From positions 868,001 to 932,000 of the forward strand of contig NZ_OY782855.1 of assembly GCF_963678425.1 (NCBI RefSeq): a stretch of DNA of 64,000 bases, written 5' to 3'. Made by a program: the position numbers and the translations under genes. Below are positions 54,063 through 62,895 of the stretch, in pieces (the first letter of the stretch is position 1; every line of letters starts with the position of its first letter). This stretch comes from an uncultured Bacteroides sp. Its GTDB lineage: Bacteria > Bacteroidota > Bacteroidia > Bacteroidales > Bacteroidaceae. The notes below the pieces were generated by a model, which saw nothing but the letters and a program-made list of their open reading frames with translations, was not told where the DNA came from and ran no database searches.

Positions 54063-54295
54063 ATATTTTTTAGATAAAAAAGAAAGATATATTAAACATA
54101 TTTCAACATAAAACAGTTATTAGTTAAATAGTTTTTTTAACAAAAATATAGCCATTAACTCTCCTCCGATAGATTGCCAGACTATCAGTGATTTTTATTT
54201 TTTCTGAGAGGTTTTCACACCGGATACGGTGGAATAATTAAACCTCATACACTAATAAATAGAAATTATTCGCCAATTATTTTGAACCATTCGGC

Positions 54296-54354
54296 AATAT
54301 CTAAAAATCATTCACCAATAAATAAAATTTATTGGTGAATGATTTTTAGATATT
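54296..54354. repeat. Perfect 28-bp inverted repeat with 3-base loop
   Basis: Arms 54296-54323 and 54327-54354 are exact reverse complements around AAA. The core is ATTCACCAATAAAT. Diverged copies (ATTCGCCAAT, ATTCGGCAAT) stand just to the left at about 54269-54298. The same core occurs at 6075-6088. It lacks a GC-rich stem and T tail in context of a gene end, so it is not an ordinary terminator. Confidence 0.9.
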
Positions 54355-54675
54355 CAAATACCACTCCGATTGACCAGATTTGGGATTTGAAAAATATAAC
54401 AGACAGATATGAACAAATATTTTCAGGGATATCATACTGGCATTTTTAATCAAAAAGAGATCAATTAAGAGGTTATAATTTTAATTATAACTATATTTTT
54501 ATTAATATTTATTCTGTTCCACTTATGCGTCCACTCTATTTTTAGAAGCTTTTACAAACAGTTGTTAATCAGTATTATATAGAAAAAATAGAGTGGCGCA
54601 AAATAATGCACATATTTTGTCTATCAATTTTACCAATATATTTTATGATTAAAGTTCTCAAACTTTCCGATTTAG

Positions 54676-54716
54676 CACCATTTTTCCTATTTTATACCAT
54701 TTTACACCATTTTTCC
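54676..54716. repeat. Spaced ACCATTTT repeats upstream of a promoter
   Basis: CACCATTTTTCC occurs exactly at 54676-54687 and 54705-54716, with a third ACCATTTTA at about 54696. Offsets of roughly 19 and 10 bases correspond to two and one helical turns, so the copies face the same side of the DNA. Confidence 0.6.
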
Positions 54717-54723
54717 GAACTTA

Positions 54724-54755
54724 TTTGGCATGTATTATTTGTTTATATATATTTG
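54724..54755 (+). promoter_or_regulatory. Full consensus Bacteroidota promoter
   Basis: A -33 TTTG (54724-54727), 20-base spacer and -7 TATATTTG (54748-54755). It lies 21 bases before the ATG at 54777 and excludes longer upstream starts. Confidence 0.72.
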
Positions 54756-54776
54756 CAGTATATAAAACTGAATATT

Positions 54777-55415
54777 ATGAATAACACAAGTGCAACACTA
54801 CCTTTTGACGCTCTTACATGCGGATACATTTTAATACCAAAAAAGCTGTTAATGACAATTTTAAACCAGAGGGAAAAAGATATCAGCTACCTGGAAGCTT
54901 TCCTTATAGTGCTTACAAAAGTGAACTATATGGATACCAATATTTGCATCCGCGGCCGACATCTTATTTGCAACAGAGGCGAGTCATATCTCTCTTTTAC
55001 AAGCTGGGCAGAACTGTTTAAATGGAAAAGAGGAAAAACCCGACGTTTCTTTGAGAAGATGGAGAAAGATAATATGATCAGAGTCATAAAAACCGGCCTG
55101 ACAAATATTTCATGCATCCAGGTGGTTGACTATGATTTATGGACCAATAAGCTTACTGACGAATGGACAAAACGTAAGTCTAAAAACGATGACTTGTTTA
55201 ATCAATTCTGGAATGAGTTTCACGAGGTGACGCAGACACCTAAAAGAGATATCGGAGCTGCCCGCAGAGCATGGAATAAACTATCTGCAAAAGAGAAAAA
55301 GCTAGCTATAGAAAATGTCTATTCATACTATATGGGACTAAACGATACCCGTTTCACAAAGCGGGCATACAGCTACCTGCGTGATCAATCTTTTCTGAAC
55401 GAGGAAATATATTAA
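54777..55415 (+). CDS. Winged-helix-like DNA-binding protein, 212 aa
   Basis: A 212-residue protein whose start at 54777 is fixed by the promoter just before it. The first half (LIPKKLLMTILNQREKDISYL, GESYLSFTSWAELFKWKRGK, FFEKMEKDNMIRVI) has the pattern of a winged helix as in replication-initiation or DnaD-like N-terminal domains. The second half (DLFNQFWNEFHEVTQTPKRD, AIENVYSYYMGLNDTRFTKR) resembles the C-terminal parts of phage or mobile-element replication organisers. No mobile element is visible around it. Role unknown. Confidence 0.75.
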   Translation: MNNTSATLPFDALTCGYILIPKKLLMTILNQREKDISYLEAFLIVLTKVNYMDTNICIRGRHLICNRGESYLSFTSWAELFKWKRGKTRRFFEKMEKDNMIRVIKTGLTNISCIQVVDYDLWTNKLTDEWTKRKSKNDDLFNQFWNEFHEVTQTPKRDIGAARRAWNKLSAKEKKLAIENVYSYYMGLNDTRFTKRAYSYLRDQSFLNEEIY

Positions 55416-55573
55416 AACAAATCTGCTGAAAGCGGCTAATCTATGGTACAATGCTTCTGCAAACCACTGATTCTTATCAGATTAATTTTCTCAACCTTTT
55501 TGAAAGCTTAGTTGTTGTATTGTAAAGATATGTATTAAACCTCAAATAACAACAACTAAAAAAAACAAACAGC

Positions 55574-56032
55574 ATGGAAACAAGCAAAATAAAAAAAGTG
55601 TTGATAGCCATAGATTATGACAAGACCGCTGAAGTAGTAGCTGAAGCCGGCTTTAAAATGGCAAAAGCAATGAATGCTGAGATTACATTACTGCATGTGT
55701 TATACGAACAGCCTAATTATTATGTTGGAACTCCTGCTGTTTATGAATTTCAGATTGAATTCATCGAAAACTTTAAAGTATCATTGCTGAAATTCTTGAA
55801 TGAAACAAAAAGGCATCTCGGCGACGACTCAATAAACACGGTAATTAAGGAAGGTCAAATAGCCCAGACAATTGTGGATACAGCAAAAGAAATAGATGCT
55901 GATGTTATCGTTATTGGGGCTCATAGCCGGAACTGGTTCGAGAATATCATTATGGGAAATGATGCGAAAGCGATTTTAAAAAAGACAACTGTTCCGCTTT
56001 TCATTGTTCCAATAAATACAGAAAACAAATAG
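55574..56032 (+). CDS. Universal stress protein
   Basis: A 152-residue UspA-domain protein: KKVLIAIDYDKTAEVVAEAG at the N-terminus, ITLLHVLYEQP, and DADVIVIGAHSRNWFENIIM followed by GNDAKAILKKTTVPLFIVP. The nucleotide loop G-x2-G-x9-G is modified (GAHS instead of GSHG, and Asn after the last Gly), so ATP binding is uncertain. It is cytoplasmic and probably induced under stress or growth arrest. It stands alone with a strong terminator. Confidence 0.93.
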   Translation: METSKIKKVLIAIDYDKTAEVVAEAGFKMAKAMNAEITLLHVLYEQPNYYVGTPAVYEFQIEFIENFKVSLLKFLNETKRHLGDDSINTVIKEGQIAQTIVDTAKEIDADVIVIGAHSRNWFENIIMGNDAKAILKKTTVPLFIVPINTENK

Positions 56033-56042
56033 TTATCATTAA

Positions 56043-56087
56043 TAAACAAAATCCAGGGTAGTTATCCTCCGCCCTGGATTTTGTTTA
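56043..56087 (+). terminator. Terminator of the universal stress protein gene
   Basis: Perfect 16-base stem (56043-56058 with 56072-56087) around a 13-base loop, with T-rich 3' side. It can also serve the convergent gene at 56113. Confidence 0.85.
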
Positions 56088-56112
56088 AGTTAATCACGAC
56101 ATTCATGCATCA

Positions 56113-56616
56113 CTATTTAACACGCATAAAGGTACGTACTGATACTGTTTTATTGTTTACCATGTGACTTTGAATAAACAAATCGCGCGATTTAAATTCC
56201 TCTTTCCATTGTTCATTGGTCTTTTCAATATGCTCAGGATCCCGAATTATAAGTCCAACAGTTTCATTTACATTCTTAGATGAAAACCAACATAAATAAA
56301 CAGCTACACCTAGGGCAGATTTATCAAATTGCATACCTAATATTTTATCACTATTTTTATCATAAGCCCACAGTTGCTTACACTGATAAATAATTTTGCC
56401 TTTAGTCATAACTTTATAACTGCCTTGCATGCCTTTTGTATAAGGAGTAAATACAAACATTTGAGTTGTGTCTTTGTACTCGGATTTCCAGGTACCAAAA
56501 TACTGTTTGAGTAACTCAACCTGGTTAAGCTGGGTTTCTGTGGTTTGCGCGTGTATTCCATTCGTACCTAGTACCAGGGATACAACAATCATTGTGGTTA
56601 AAAAAAATTGCTTCAT
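56113..56616 (-). CDS. Exported hypothetical protein, lipocalin-like
   Basis: A 167-residue protein with a signal peptide (MKQFFLTTMIVVSLVLGTNGIHAQ). The mature part starts LLKQYFGTWKSEYKDTTQMF, a GTW motif seen at the start of lipocalin-like barrels, and continues with alternating strands (YKVMTKGKIIYQCKQLWAYD, LGVAVYLCWFSSKNVNETVG). Similar small exported proteins exist in Bacteroides, with function unknown. No operon partners. Confidence 0.75.
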   Translation of the reverse strand: MKQFFLTTMIVVSLVLGTNGIHAQTTETQLNQVELLKQYFGTWKSEYKDTTQMFVFTPYTKGMQGSYKVMTKGKIIYQCKQLWAYDKNSDKILGMQFDKSALGVAVYLCWFSSKNVNETVGLIIRDPEHIEKTNEQWKEEFKSRDLFIQSHMVNNKTVSVRTFMRVK

Positions 56617-56951
56617 ATAATTAAGTTTTAGTGAATGGGTACTGAACGGCGACTGGTTCTTAATGGTTTTTCCCCAATTTTATATCCATACCAAGTATTA
56701 AACAATTAAATATCAATATGGTTTATAACCTTAGACTTGCTTATAAAGTAATTCACGTATATTGATCTTTTTTTAATAACATAAGCATATGTATTTTAAT
56801 GCCTTACATCGAGCTGAGCATAAATTACAGACTAACTGATAACAAGGTTCAACATTTGATAAAGATCTTGAATCTGAATAGAAATTACATTCTCAATAGA
56901 AAACTGACAGGTATGCTATTGCAAATAATCTTTCTTTTGCTCTTGAGTGAT
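56617..56951. other. Intergenic region, nothing found
   Basis: AT-rich region between two minus-strand genes. A short plus-strand open frame (56799-57026) overlaps the end of the AraC gene and has no family resemblance. No terminator or promoter could be supported. Confidence 0.5.
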
Positions 56952-57866
56952 TTAAAGGCCAGATTCCGTTTCACGACCATACGTGCGATATTCAAGAGGT
57001 GTGAATCCGGTACGTTTTTTGAATAAGGAAGAAAAATGTTCTGTAGATGTATAATTTAATAAAAAAGAAATTTCTTTCACAGATTGGGATGTACCAACCA
57101 ATAGTTGCTTTGCCTTTCTAAGTTTTAGCTCCTGGAAATATTTTGCAGGTGCATAGCCTGTGTAATCTTTAAACATCTTACGAAACCATGAATAACTGAT
57201 ATTTAACCTCATTGCCAGTTCCTCAGGATCAACATCACTGAATACATTTTCACTCATTATAATCTTTGCCTGCTCAATCTTCTGATCAGCATCACTCAAC
57301 TCAAATACTTTATTTTTTGAGATGGAAAGAATCATGCCAAGCGCATGCATAACAATGCCTGAAAGATGCTGCTGGGAAGAAACCTTATCAGACTCAGCAA
57401 CTTCTATGGCACGCACAAAAAGGCTAACCAGCTCTTCATTTAAGCCAACTTCAAGAATCTGACTATCAACCGATAAAAATGAATTTTCGACGAGGTTATC
57501 AATAATCGGACCTTCGAAACCTATATAATATTCATTCCATCCTGTTTGCTGAAGAGGATGATAGGTATGCCACTGACCTGGAAAAAGAACTAAAAGCCGT
57601 CCTTTACATAGTTGAGTTTCGGGTGTGGAATCTGAAGAAAAGAGGCCTCTACCTTTGGTTATATATACTAACTGGTATTCACGAAGCACTCGTCCTTTAC
57701 TGGCATTAAAGAAGTATCCGGAAGGATGATCCTTCAAAGGGTAAGGTGAGTTTGGTTTAATAGACTGAAACCCCACAGTATTGACTGAAAGACCAAATTT
57801 TTGATCCATCTCATTTACTATGAGATACTTAAAATCAACCCCAGAACCATTAAAATCCTTTGCCAT
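56952..57866 (-). CDS. AraC-family regulator, candidate rhamnose regulator
   Basis: A 304-residue AraC/XylS activator. The N-terminal cupin-like arm contains SGYFFNASKGRVLREYQLVY, LCKGRLLVLFPGQWHTYHPL and WNEYYIGFEG. The C-terminal helix-turn-helix pair reads LAMRLNISYSWFRKMFKDYT and VKEISFLLNYTSTEHFSSLF, ending KKRTGFTPLEYR. It lies just beyond the rhamnose operon on the same strand, behind that operon's terminator, the arrangement of RhaR with the rha genes in Bacteroides thetaiotaomicron. A role as RhaR is therefore probable but rests on context. Confidence 0.88.
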   Translation of the reverse strand: MAKDFNGSGVDFKYLIVNEMDQKFGLSVNTVGFQSIKPNSPYPLKDHPSGYFFNASKGRVLREYQLVYITKGRGLFSSDSTPETQLCKGRLLVLFPGQWHTYHPLQQTGWNEYYIGFEGPIIDNLVENSFLSVDSQILEVGLNEELVSLFVRAIEVAESDKVSSQQHLSGIVMHALGMILSISKNKVFELSDADQKIEQAKIIMSENVFSDVDPEELAMRLNISYSWFRKMFKDYTGYAPAKYFQELKLRKAKQLLVGTSQSVKEISFLLNYTSTEHFSSLFKKRTGFTPLEYRTYGRETESGL

Positions 57867-57965
57867 CTTGTCTCTTCATGATATTAATTCCGGTAAAATT
57901 AGCTATTATTTCTGAAGAGGCAATATATTGAAATAAAAAATAAGATTTGGGAAAGTTAAAATAAA

Positions 57966-58017
57966 AAAAGGAACATTTATGAAAACACACACTTATATTT
58001 ACATAAACGTTCCTTTT
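57966..58017 (-). terminator. Terminator of the rhamnose operon
   Basis: 16-base arms (57966-57981 with 58002-58017) pair with a single G-U, and a T run follows on the minus strand. Confidence 0.88.
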
Positions 58018-58036
58018 ATCTAGAAAAAATTGTTTT

Positions 58037-58846
58037 TTATTTTGGCAAGTTAAAAGCTACTTTCAACTCTTCCATCAGTTCGTCAGCCATACCGGATGGT
58101 TCAAAACCCATTGACTTAGCTGTCAAATAAATCTGAGCAGATTTAGAAAGCGTATCAACCATATCAAATGCTTCCATCACGTTTTCACCAACAGCACAAA
58201 CGCCATGTTTTTCCCACATCACTACATCATAATCAGCTAGTTCTTTAACTGTTGCATCAGCCAGTTCAAGAGAGCTAGGCAATTTATAAGGAATAATACC
58301 CAATCCTCTTGGACAGAATGCTCTTGTTTCAGGAATCATACTCCAAAGTAACTTTGTAAGTACGTCTTTTTCAAGGAATGCAGGATTATGAGTCATTGCA
58401 ACCAAGTCAATTGGGTGGGTGTGCATAGCAGCTTTATAGCTAGATCCGCTACCAATTAAGTAGTTGTGCATAGACAAGTGAGCAGGAAGTTCTGAAGTAG
58501 GAAGAACCGGTTGATCGGCAATGATTTCATAACTAGCACAATCATCACAAATACGAATAACTGAACCATTTTCCATTGGGAAACGAGCCAGGTCGCGCAT
58601 ACGCTTGTTGGTTCCTTTACAGAAGAAATAACAACCTTTCAAGTGTGAAAGAGTTGTTCCGATTTGCATCTTATCGCTAATCGGCTTCAAGCTTCTGATT
58701 TCATCATTAACCACATCTGTGATATTTATGGTGATGTTTCCTCCATTGCGCTCTGCCCAACCTTTCTGCCAAAGGTATCCGGCCACTTCTGCTACTTCAG
58801 CCACTTGCTTAGCAAGAGCCGGATTATTTTCTAAAATAGATTTCAT
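58037..58846 (-). CDS. rhaD: Rhamnulose-1-phosphate aldolase
   Basis: A 269-residue class II aldolase of the AraD/FucA/RhaD family that splits L-rhamnulose 1-phosphate into dihydroxyacetone phosphate and L-lactaldehyde. RhaD-type features: KGWAERNGGNITINI near the start, the zinc ligands in AAMHTHPIDLVAM, IPETRAFCPRGLGIIPY, and VVMWEKHGVCAVGENVMEAFDMVDTL with the further His. Length matches enterobacterial RhaD. It is the last gene of the rha operon. In B. theta the corresponding gene is called rhaA. Confidence 0.95.
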   Translation of the reverse strand: MKSILENNPALAKQVAEVAEVAGYLWQKGWAERNGGNITINITDVVNDEIRSLKPISDKMQIGTTLSHLKGCYFFCKGTNKRMRDLARFPMENGSVIRICDDCASYEIIADQPVLPTSELPAHLSMHNYLIGSGSSYKAAMHTHPIDLVAMTHNPAFLEKDVLTKLLWSMIPETRAFCPRGLGIIPYKLPSSLELADATVKELADYDVVMWEKHGVCAVGENVMEAFDMVDTLSKSAQIYLTAKSMGFEPSGMADELMEELKVAFNLPK

Positions 58847-58928
58847 ATTCTAAATTCTTTTTATTGATATAAGATTATACAAACATATATATTTCAGCTG
58901 GTATAATCTTCTTATTTTTTTAATAAAG

Positions 58929-59960
58929 TTACGATTGTGCCATTGCTACCACAATGATAGACGAGATAAGTACTACCAAGCCTAATAGAAGAACTCCGAT
59001 AGTAGCATTGCTTGCACCTTTCCACTCTTTCAGAATGATTCCCCAGAAATTACTAAACGTAACATTGAGCGACATCAGGATACTCCAGGAGAAAGCCAGT
59101 AAGATCGGACTATCAGTCAGGAAGCTTTTTCCCATCTCCAGTCCAAAGAACTGTGAATACCACAATACTCCTGCAAGTGCACAAAACAAGACATTATTTG
59201 TTAAGGTCTTAGTATCTACAGAGAAATATTCTTTCCCAGTTTTATTCTTCACATTCTGCTGTATGCAATACAATGCATTAGTAAGGAAACCACCGAAAGT
59301 TACAAGAAAAATTACAGGAAGCCCTGCATATAATCCTTCAACACCACCCGTAATAGCAGCTTCCTTTATTGGTGTACCAGCTTCAAGTCCCAAAGCGAAA
59401 CAAGCACTCATTACACCTGCAAGCAGAGCCACAAGTAATCCTTTTGTCAGAGCAAAATCTTTCACGGCAGCCTTTTTCTCCTCATCAGTCATATTCTTAG
59501 AACGAAGACTTCCTGCATATCCGATTATAGCAATACCTGCCAACGTGATACACACACCGATAAGCAACATCAGGCCTTCTCCGTGAAACAAATCTTTTCC
59601 TCCGAAAATCGCAGGGAAAAGAGTACCAAAAGCGGCACAAGTTCCAAGAGAAATACTTTGTCCCAATGCTACACCAAGATAACGCATACTCAGACCGAAT
59701 GTCAATCCGCCTATTCCCCAAAGTACTCCATAGGCAATAGAAGAGAGAGCACCACCCGAGCTCCAAAGTTCGAACAAATTACTACCGGCAGGAATACCAA
59801 GCAAAGCGCCCAGCAACGGAAAAACCAACCAGGCAAAAACACCTTGTGCCAGCCAAAAGCTTTCCCAGCTCCACTGCTTAACTTTCTTTATAGGCACATA
59901 CGAGCTACTTTGTCCTAAACTGCCTATGGCAATAATAATTAGTCCTATTAGTGTATTCAT
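58929..59960 (-). CDS. rhaT: L-rhamnose/proton symporter
   Basis: A 343-residue RhaT-family permease with ten membrane segments. MNTLIGLIIIAIGSLGQSSSYVPIKKVKQWSWESFWLAQG and LFPAIFGGKDLFHGEGLMLLIGV are typical. The C-terminal half has VLWYSQFFGLEMGKSF and WGIILKEWKGASNATIGVLL. It imports L-rhamnose across the inner membrane with protons. I use the ATG at 59960, since the longer start at 60002 adds 14 residues that do not fit the family. It lies between the isomerase and aldolase genes. Confidence 0.95.
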   Translation of the reverse strand: MNTLIGLIIIAIGSLGQSSSYVPIKKVKQWSWESFWLAQGVFAWLVFPLLGALLGIPAGSNLFELWSSGGALSSIAYGVLWGIGGLTFGLSMRYLGVALGQSISLGTCAAFGTLFPAIFGGKDLFHGEGLMLLIGVCITLAGIAIIGYAGSLRSKNMTDEEKKAAVKDFALTKGLLVALLAGVMSACFALGLEAGTPIKEAAITGGVEGLYAGLPVIFLVTFGGFLTNALYCIQQNVKNKTGKEYFSVDTKTLTNNVLFCALAGVLWYSQFFGLEMGKSFLTDSPILLAFSWSILMSLNVTFSNFWGIILKEWKGASNATIGVLLLGLVVLISSIIVVAMAQS

Positions 59961-60054
59961 ATTATTCTGTTTAATCAATAACCATTGTATGAATGAACCC
60001 ATATGCTTTTACAGCATACGGGTATCCATTCAAAACAACAGCATATCAATTTGT

Positions 60055-61308
60055 TTATCTTTTACTTGTTACGTCTGCCTCGTACTTCTGAATCTCTGCG
60101 ATGAATTCTTCACCTACAGGAACATTATTCTGTAAACAGAACATATCCCAAACTGCATTCCAAGGAAGACTCTTAGCTTCTTCCAAAAGAGCAAGACGTT
60201 CGAAGAACTGACCGTTAGCTTCATATTCACGCAATTTAGCAAGCGGTTCAAGTAATGCCTGCATGAAACATTTTTGTGTTGCACGTGATCCAATTACATA
60301 AGCACCGATACGATTGATGGAAGCATCGAAATAGTCAAGACCAATATTTACACGATCAAGCGCATTACAGCGAATAATTTCTTTAGCTAAATCAAGTGTA
60401 TCATCATTCATGATAGTAACATGATCGGAATCCCAACGGATAGGACGGCTCACGTGAAGCATAATTTCAGGTGTGAATAACAGTAAAGAAGAGATTTTAT
60501 CTGCAATACTTTCTGTTAAGTGGAAGTGACCGGTATCCAAAGTCACAATCTTATTGTTCTTTGCACCATATCCTAAATAGAAATCATATGAACCTACTGT
60601 ATAACTTTCAGCACCAATACCAAAGAGCTTTGCTTCGATACAGTCTTTCATGTTATCATATTTGGTTGCAAAAATTTCATCCAGAGATTGTTTCAGTAAT
60701 TCACGGTAATACATGCGGTTAACAGTCTGATCTTTTGATCCGTCATGAATCCAAAGGTTCATCACACAAGGAGATCCCTGATATTTACCCATAGCCTCAG
60801 CAATTTCACGGCTGCGTTTTGTATGTTCAATCCAGAAATCACGGATTTCCTTATCTGGGTTAGCCAAAGTAAGACTTCCACTCTTTGGATGAGAGAAAGA
60901 AGATGAGTTGAAATCCAACTTCATATTGTTTTCTTTTGCCCATTTCATCCAGCTTTCGAAATGTTTTGGTTCAATTTGGTCACGGTCAACAAACTTACCA
61001 CCAAAATCTCCGTAGATAGCATGTAAGTTCAAACGGTGAGTTCCAGGAATATAAGAAGCCGCCTTCAGAATATCTGCTCTTACTTCTTCAATATTACGAG
61101 CCTTTCCAGGATAATTACCTGTTGTCTGAATACCTCCGGATAACTGTCCGTCAGGGTTTTCAAATCCGGCAACATCATCTGCCTGCCAGCAATGTAATGA
61201 TAATGAGATCTTTTGCAGATCTTCCAAAGCCTTGTTTACATCAACGCCCACTGCAGCATATCTCTCAACTGCAACTTCATAAGCCTTTTTAACCAATTCG
61301 TTTTTCAT
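60055..61308 (-). CDS. rhaA: L-rhamnose isomerase
   Basis: A 417-residue metal-dependent isomerase converting L-rhamnose to L-rhamnulose. RhaA motifs: ISLSLHCWQADDVAGFENPD, GGIQTTGNYPGKARN, LNLHAIYGDFGGKFVDRD, LDFNSSSFSHPKSG, NLWIHDGSKD, VTLDTGHFHLTESI and HVSRPIRWDSDHV, together supplying the Glu, Asp and His metal ligands. Length equals the E. coli enzyme. It is second in the rha operon, 25 bases after the kinase gene. Confidence 0.97.
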   Translation of the reverse strand: MKNELVKKAYEVAVERYAAVGVDVNKALEDLQKISLSLHCWQADDVAGFENPDGQLSGGIQTTGNYPGKARNIEEVRADILKAASYIPGTHRLNLHAIYGDFGGKFVDRDQIEPKHFESWMKWAKENNMKLDFNSSSFSHPKSGSLTLANPDKEIRDFWIEHTKRSREIAEAMGKYQGSPCVMNLWIHDGSKDQTVNRMYYRELLKQSLDEIFATKYDNMKDCIEAKLFGIGAESYTVGSYDFYLGYGAKNNKIVTLDTGHFHLTESIADKISSLLLFTPEIMLHVSRPIRWDSDHVTIMNDDTLDLAKEIIRCNALDRVNIGLDYFDASINRIGAYVIGSRATQKCFMQALLEPLAKLREYEANGQFFERLALLEEAKSLPWNAVWDMFCLQNNVPVGEEFIAEIQKYEADVTSKR

Positions 61309-61333
61309 GATTCCTATTTTTATATTAAATACA

Positions 61334-62812
61334 TTAAATATCTTCTCTATATACTTTTAAGAAAGCGGCATAACCTTCATCCCACAGTTCTTTGTCTGCT
61401 GGAGTAAATACATTTACTTCTACCGAGCTGCGGATCAATTCGCGCATCTTCTGAATATCAGGAACAAGACCAGCCGATTTGGCCTGTAACATCACATTTC
61501 CTATGGCTGTTGCTTCGGAAGGACCAGCAATAACCTCTATGCCTAAAGCATTTGCAGTAAATGAATTTAATAGATTATTTTTTGAACCTCCACCTATAAC
61601 ATGCAATTTCTCAATAGGATAGGTTGCCATCTTTTGCAAGCTTTCCAAAACCTGACGATATCTTAAAGACAAACTCTCAAAAATACATCTTGTTATTTCA
61701 CCATAAGTTTGTGGAACAGCCTGATTTGTCTTTGCACAATAGTTCTTGATTGCATCAATCATAGAAACCGGGTTAGCAAAACATGGAGCATCCGGATTAA
61801 TCAGACTTTTGAAAGCAGGAGCAGCTAATGCAGCATCGATTAGTTCACCATAAGAATAATCTTTATCACTAGCCCATTCCTTACGGCAACGTTCTAATAA
61901 CCACATTCCACAAATATTCTTTAAGAAACGAATAGTGCCTTCTACACCGCCTTCGTTGGTAAAGTTCAGCTCAAAACTTTCTTTCGTGATAATCGGTTTA
62001 TCAGATTCAATACCCATCAATGACCAGGTTCCTGAGCTTAAATAAGCAAAGTTTTTGTTCTCAGCAGGAACTGCAGCAACAGCAGAAGCTGTATCATGAC
62101 CGGCAACAGCAATCACAGGAATATCTCCAAGGCCGGTTTGTTCCTTTACTGATTTAGTAAGTGTTCCAACTAATGTTCCCGGATATACAATATCGTTAAA
62201 TATTTCTTTCTTGAGTCCTACCGCATTCAACAATTCAGGCTCAAACTGTTTTGTCTCAGGATTCAGCATCTGAGATGTTGATGCAAATGTATATTCTGTT
62301 ACCATCTTTCCTGTTAGCATATATGACAAGGCATCAGGAATAAACAAGATTTTATCTGTAATAGGTAATACTGAAGAATTGTTCTTTTGAATGGTTGCCA
62401 ACTGGAACAATGAATTAAAATTCATAATCTGGATACCAGTCAAGCCATATACCTTTTCACGTGGCATTTTCTTGAAGAACTCTTCAGGAGCACCAACAGT
62501 ATGTGTATCTCTGTAGCTATAAGGATTACGAAGTATCTCACCATCTTTACCTACACAAACAAAATCCACTCCCCAGGTATCAATACCAATAGAAGTGATT
62601 TCAATTTTCTCCTTGGCAACCAGCTTCAGTCCATTAATAATCTCCTGATAAAGAGCAAAGATATCCCAGTAGAAATGACCATTGGCTTCAATAATATTAT
62701 TAGGGAAGCGTGTTAATTCTCTTAGTTCAATAGCTCCTTCTTTTACTGTGCCCAGAATTGTGCGACCACTGGTTGCACCCAGATCAACTGCAAAAAAGTT
62801 CTTGTTTTTCAT
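61334..62812 (-). CDS. rhaB: Rhamnulokinase
   Basis: A 492-residue FGGY-family sugar kinase that phosphorylates L-rhamnulose at C1. Evidence: AVDLGATSGRTILG at the N-terminus, TSIGIDTWGVDFVCVGKDGE, NSLFQLATIQKNN, VIAVAGHDTASAVAAVPAEN, YLSSGTWSLMGIE and the ATP-site IEKLHVIGGGSKNNLLNSFT. It is the first gene of the operon, preceded by a -7 box and a candidate AraC-type operator. In B. theta the orthologous gene is called rhaK. Confidence 0.96.
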   Translation of the reverse strand: MKNKNFFAVDLGATSGRTILGTVKEGAIELRELTRFPNNIIEANGHFYWDIFALYQEIINGLKLVAKEKIEITSIGIDTWGVDFVCVGKDGEILRNPYSYRDTHTVGAPEEFFKKMPREKVYGLTGIQIMNFNSLFQLATIQKNNSSVLPITDKILFIPDALSYMLTGKMVTEYTFASTSQMLNPETKQFEPELLNAVGLKKEIFNDIVYPGTLVGTLTKSVKEQTGLGDIPVIAVAGHDTASAVAAVPAENKNFAYLSSGTWSLMGIESDKPIITKESFELNFTNEGGVEGTIRFLKNICGMWLLERCRKEWASDKDYSYGELIDAALAAPAFKSLINPDAPCFANPVSMIDAIKNYCAKTNQAVPQTYGEITRCIFESLSLRYRQVLESLQKMATYPIEKLHVIGGGSKNNLLNSFTANALGIEVIAGPSEATAIGNVMLQAKSAGLVPDIQKMRELIRSSVEVNVFTPADKELWDEGYAAFLKVYREDI

Positions 62813-62878
62813 ATATCTTACTTATCTAATTTAACGTTACTCAATCTATTATTCATGGATTATCAGAAATGTTTGATG

Positions 62879-62886
62879 CAAATGTA
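62879..62886 (-). promoter_or_regulatory. -7 box of the rhamnose operon
   Basis: TACATTTG on the minus strand, 66 bases before rhaB. The -33 position lacks TTTG, which suits an activator-dependent promoter. Confidence 0.5.
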
Positions 62887-62895
62887 TGCTATATA

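Larger units (their letters stand above)
54024..54776. other. Long divergent intergenic region with palindrome and repeats
   Basis: About 750 bases without a credible gene. It holds the minus-strand -7 box at 54055-54062, the 28-base-arm palindrome at 54296-54354, spaced ACCATTTT repeats at 54676-54716 and the promoter of the gene at 54777. Confidence 0.65.

Noticed and set aside
56799..57026. Plus-strand 75-codon frame before and into the AraC gene
   Set aside because: Overlaps the conserved C-terminus of the AraC gene, has no ribosome or promoter signal, and encodes no recognisable domain.
58954..59586. Plus-strand open frame opposite rhaT
   Set aside because: Antisense to a clear permease gene, low-complexity translation, no promoter.
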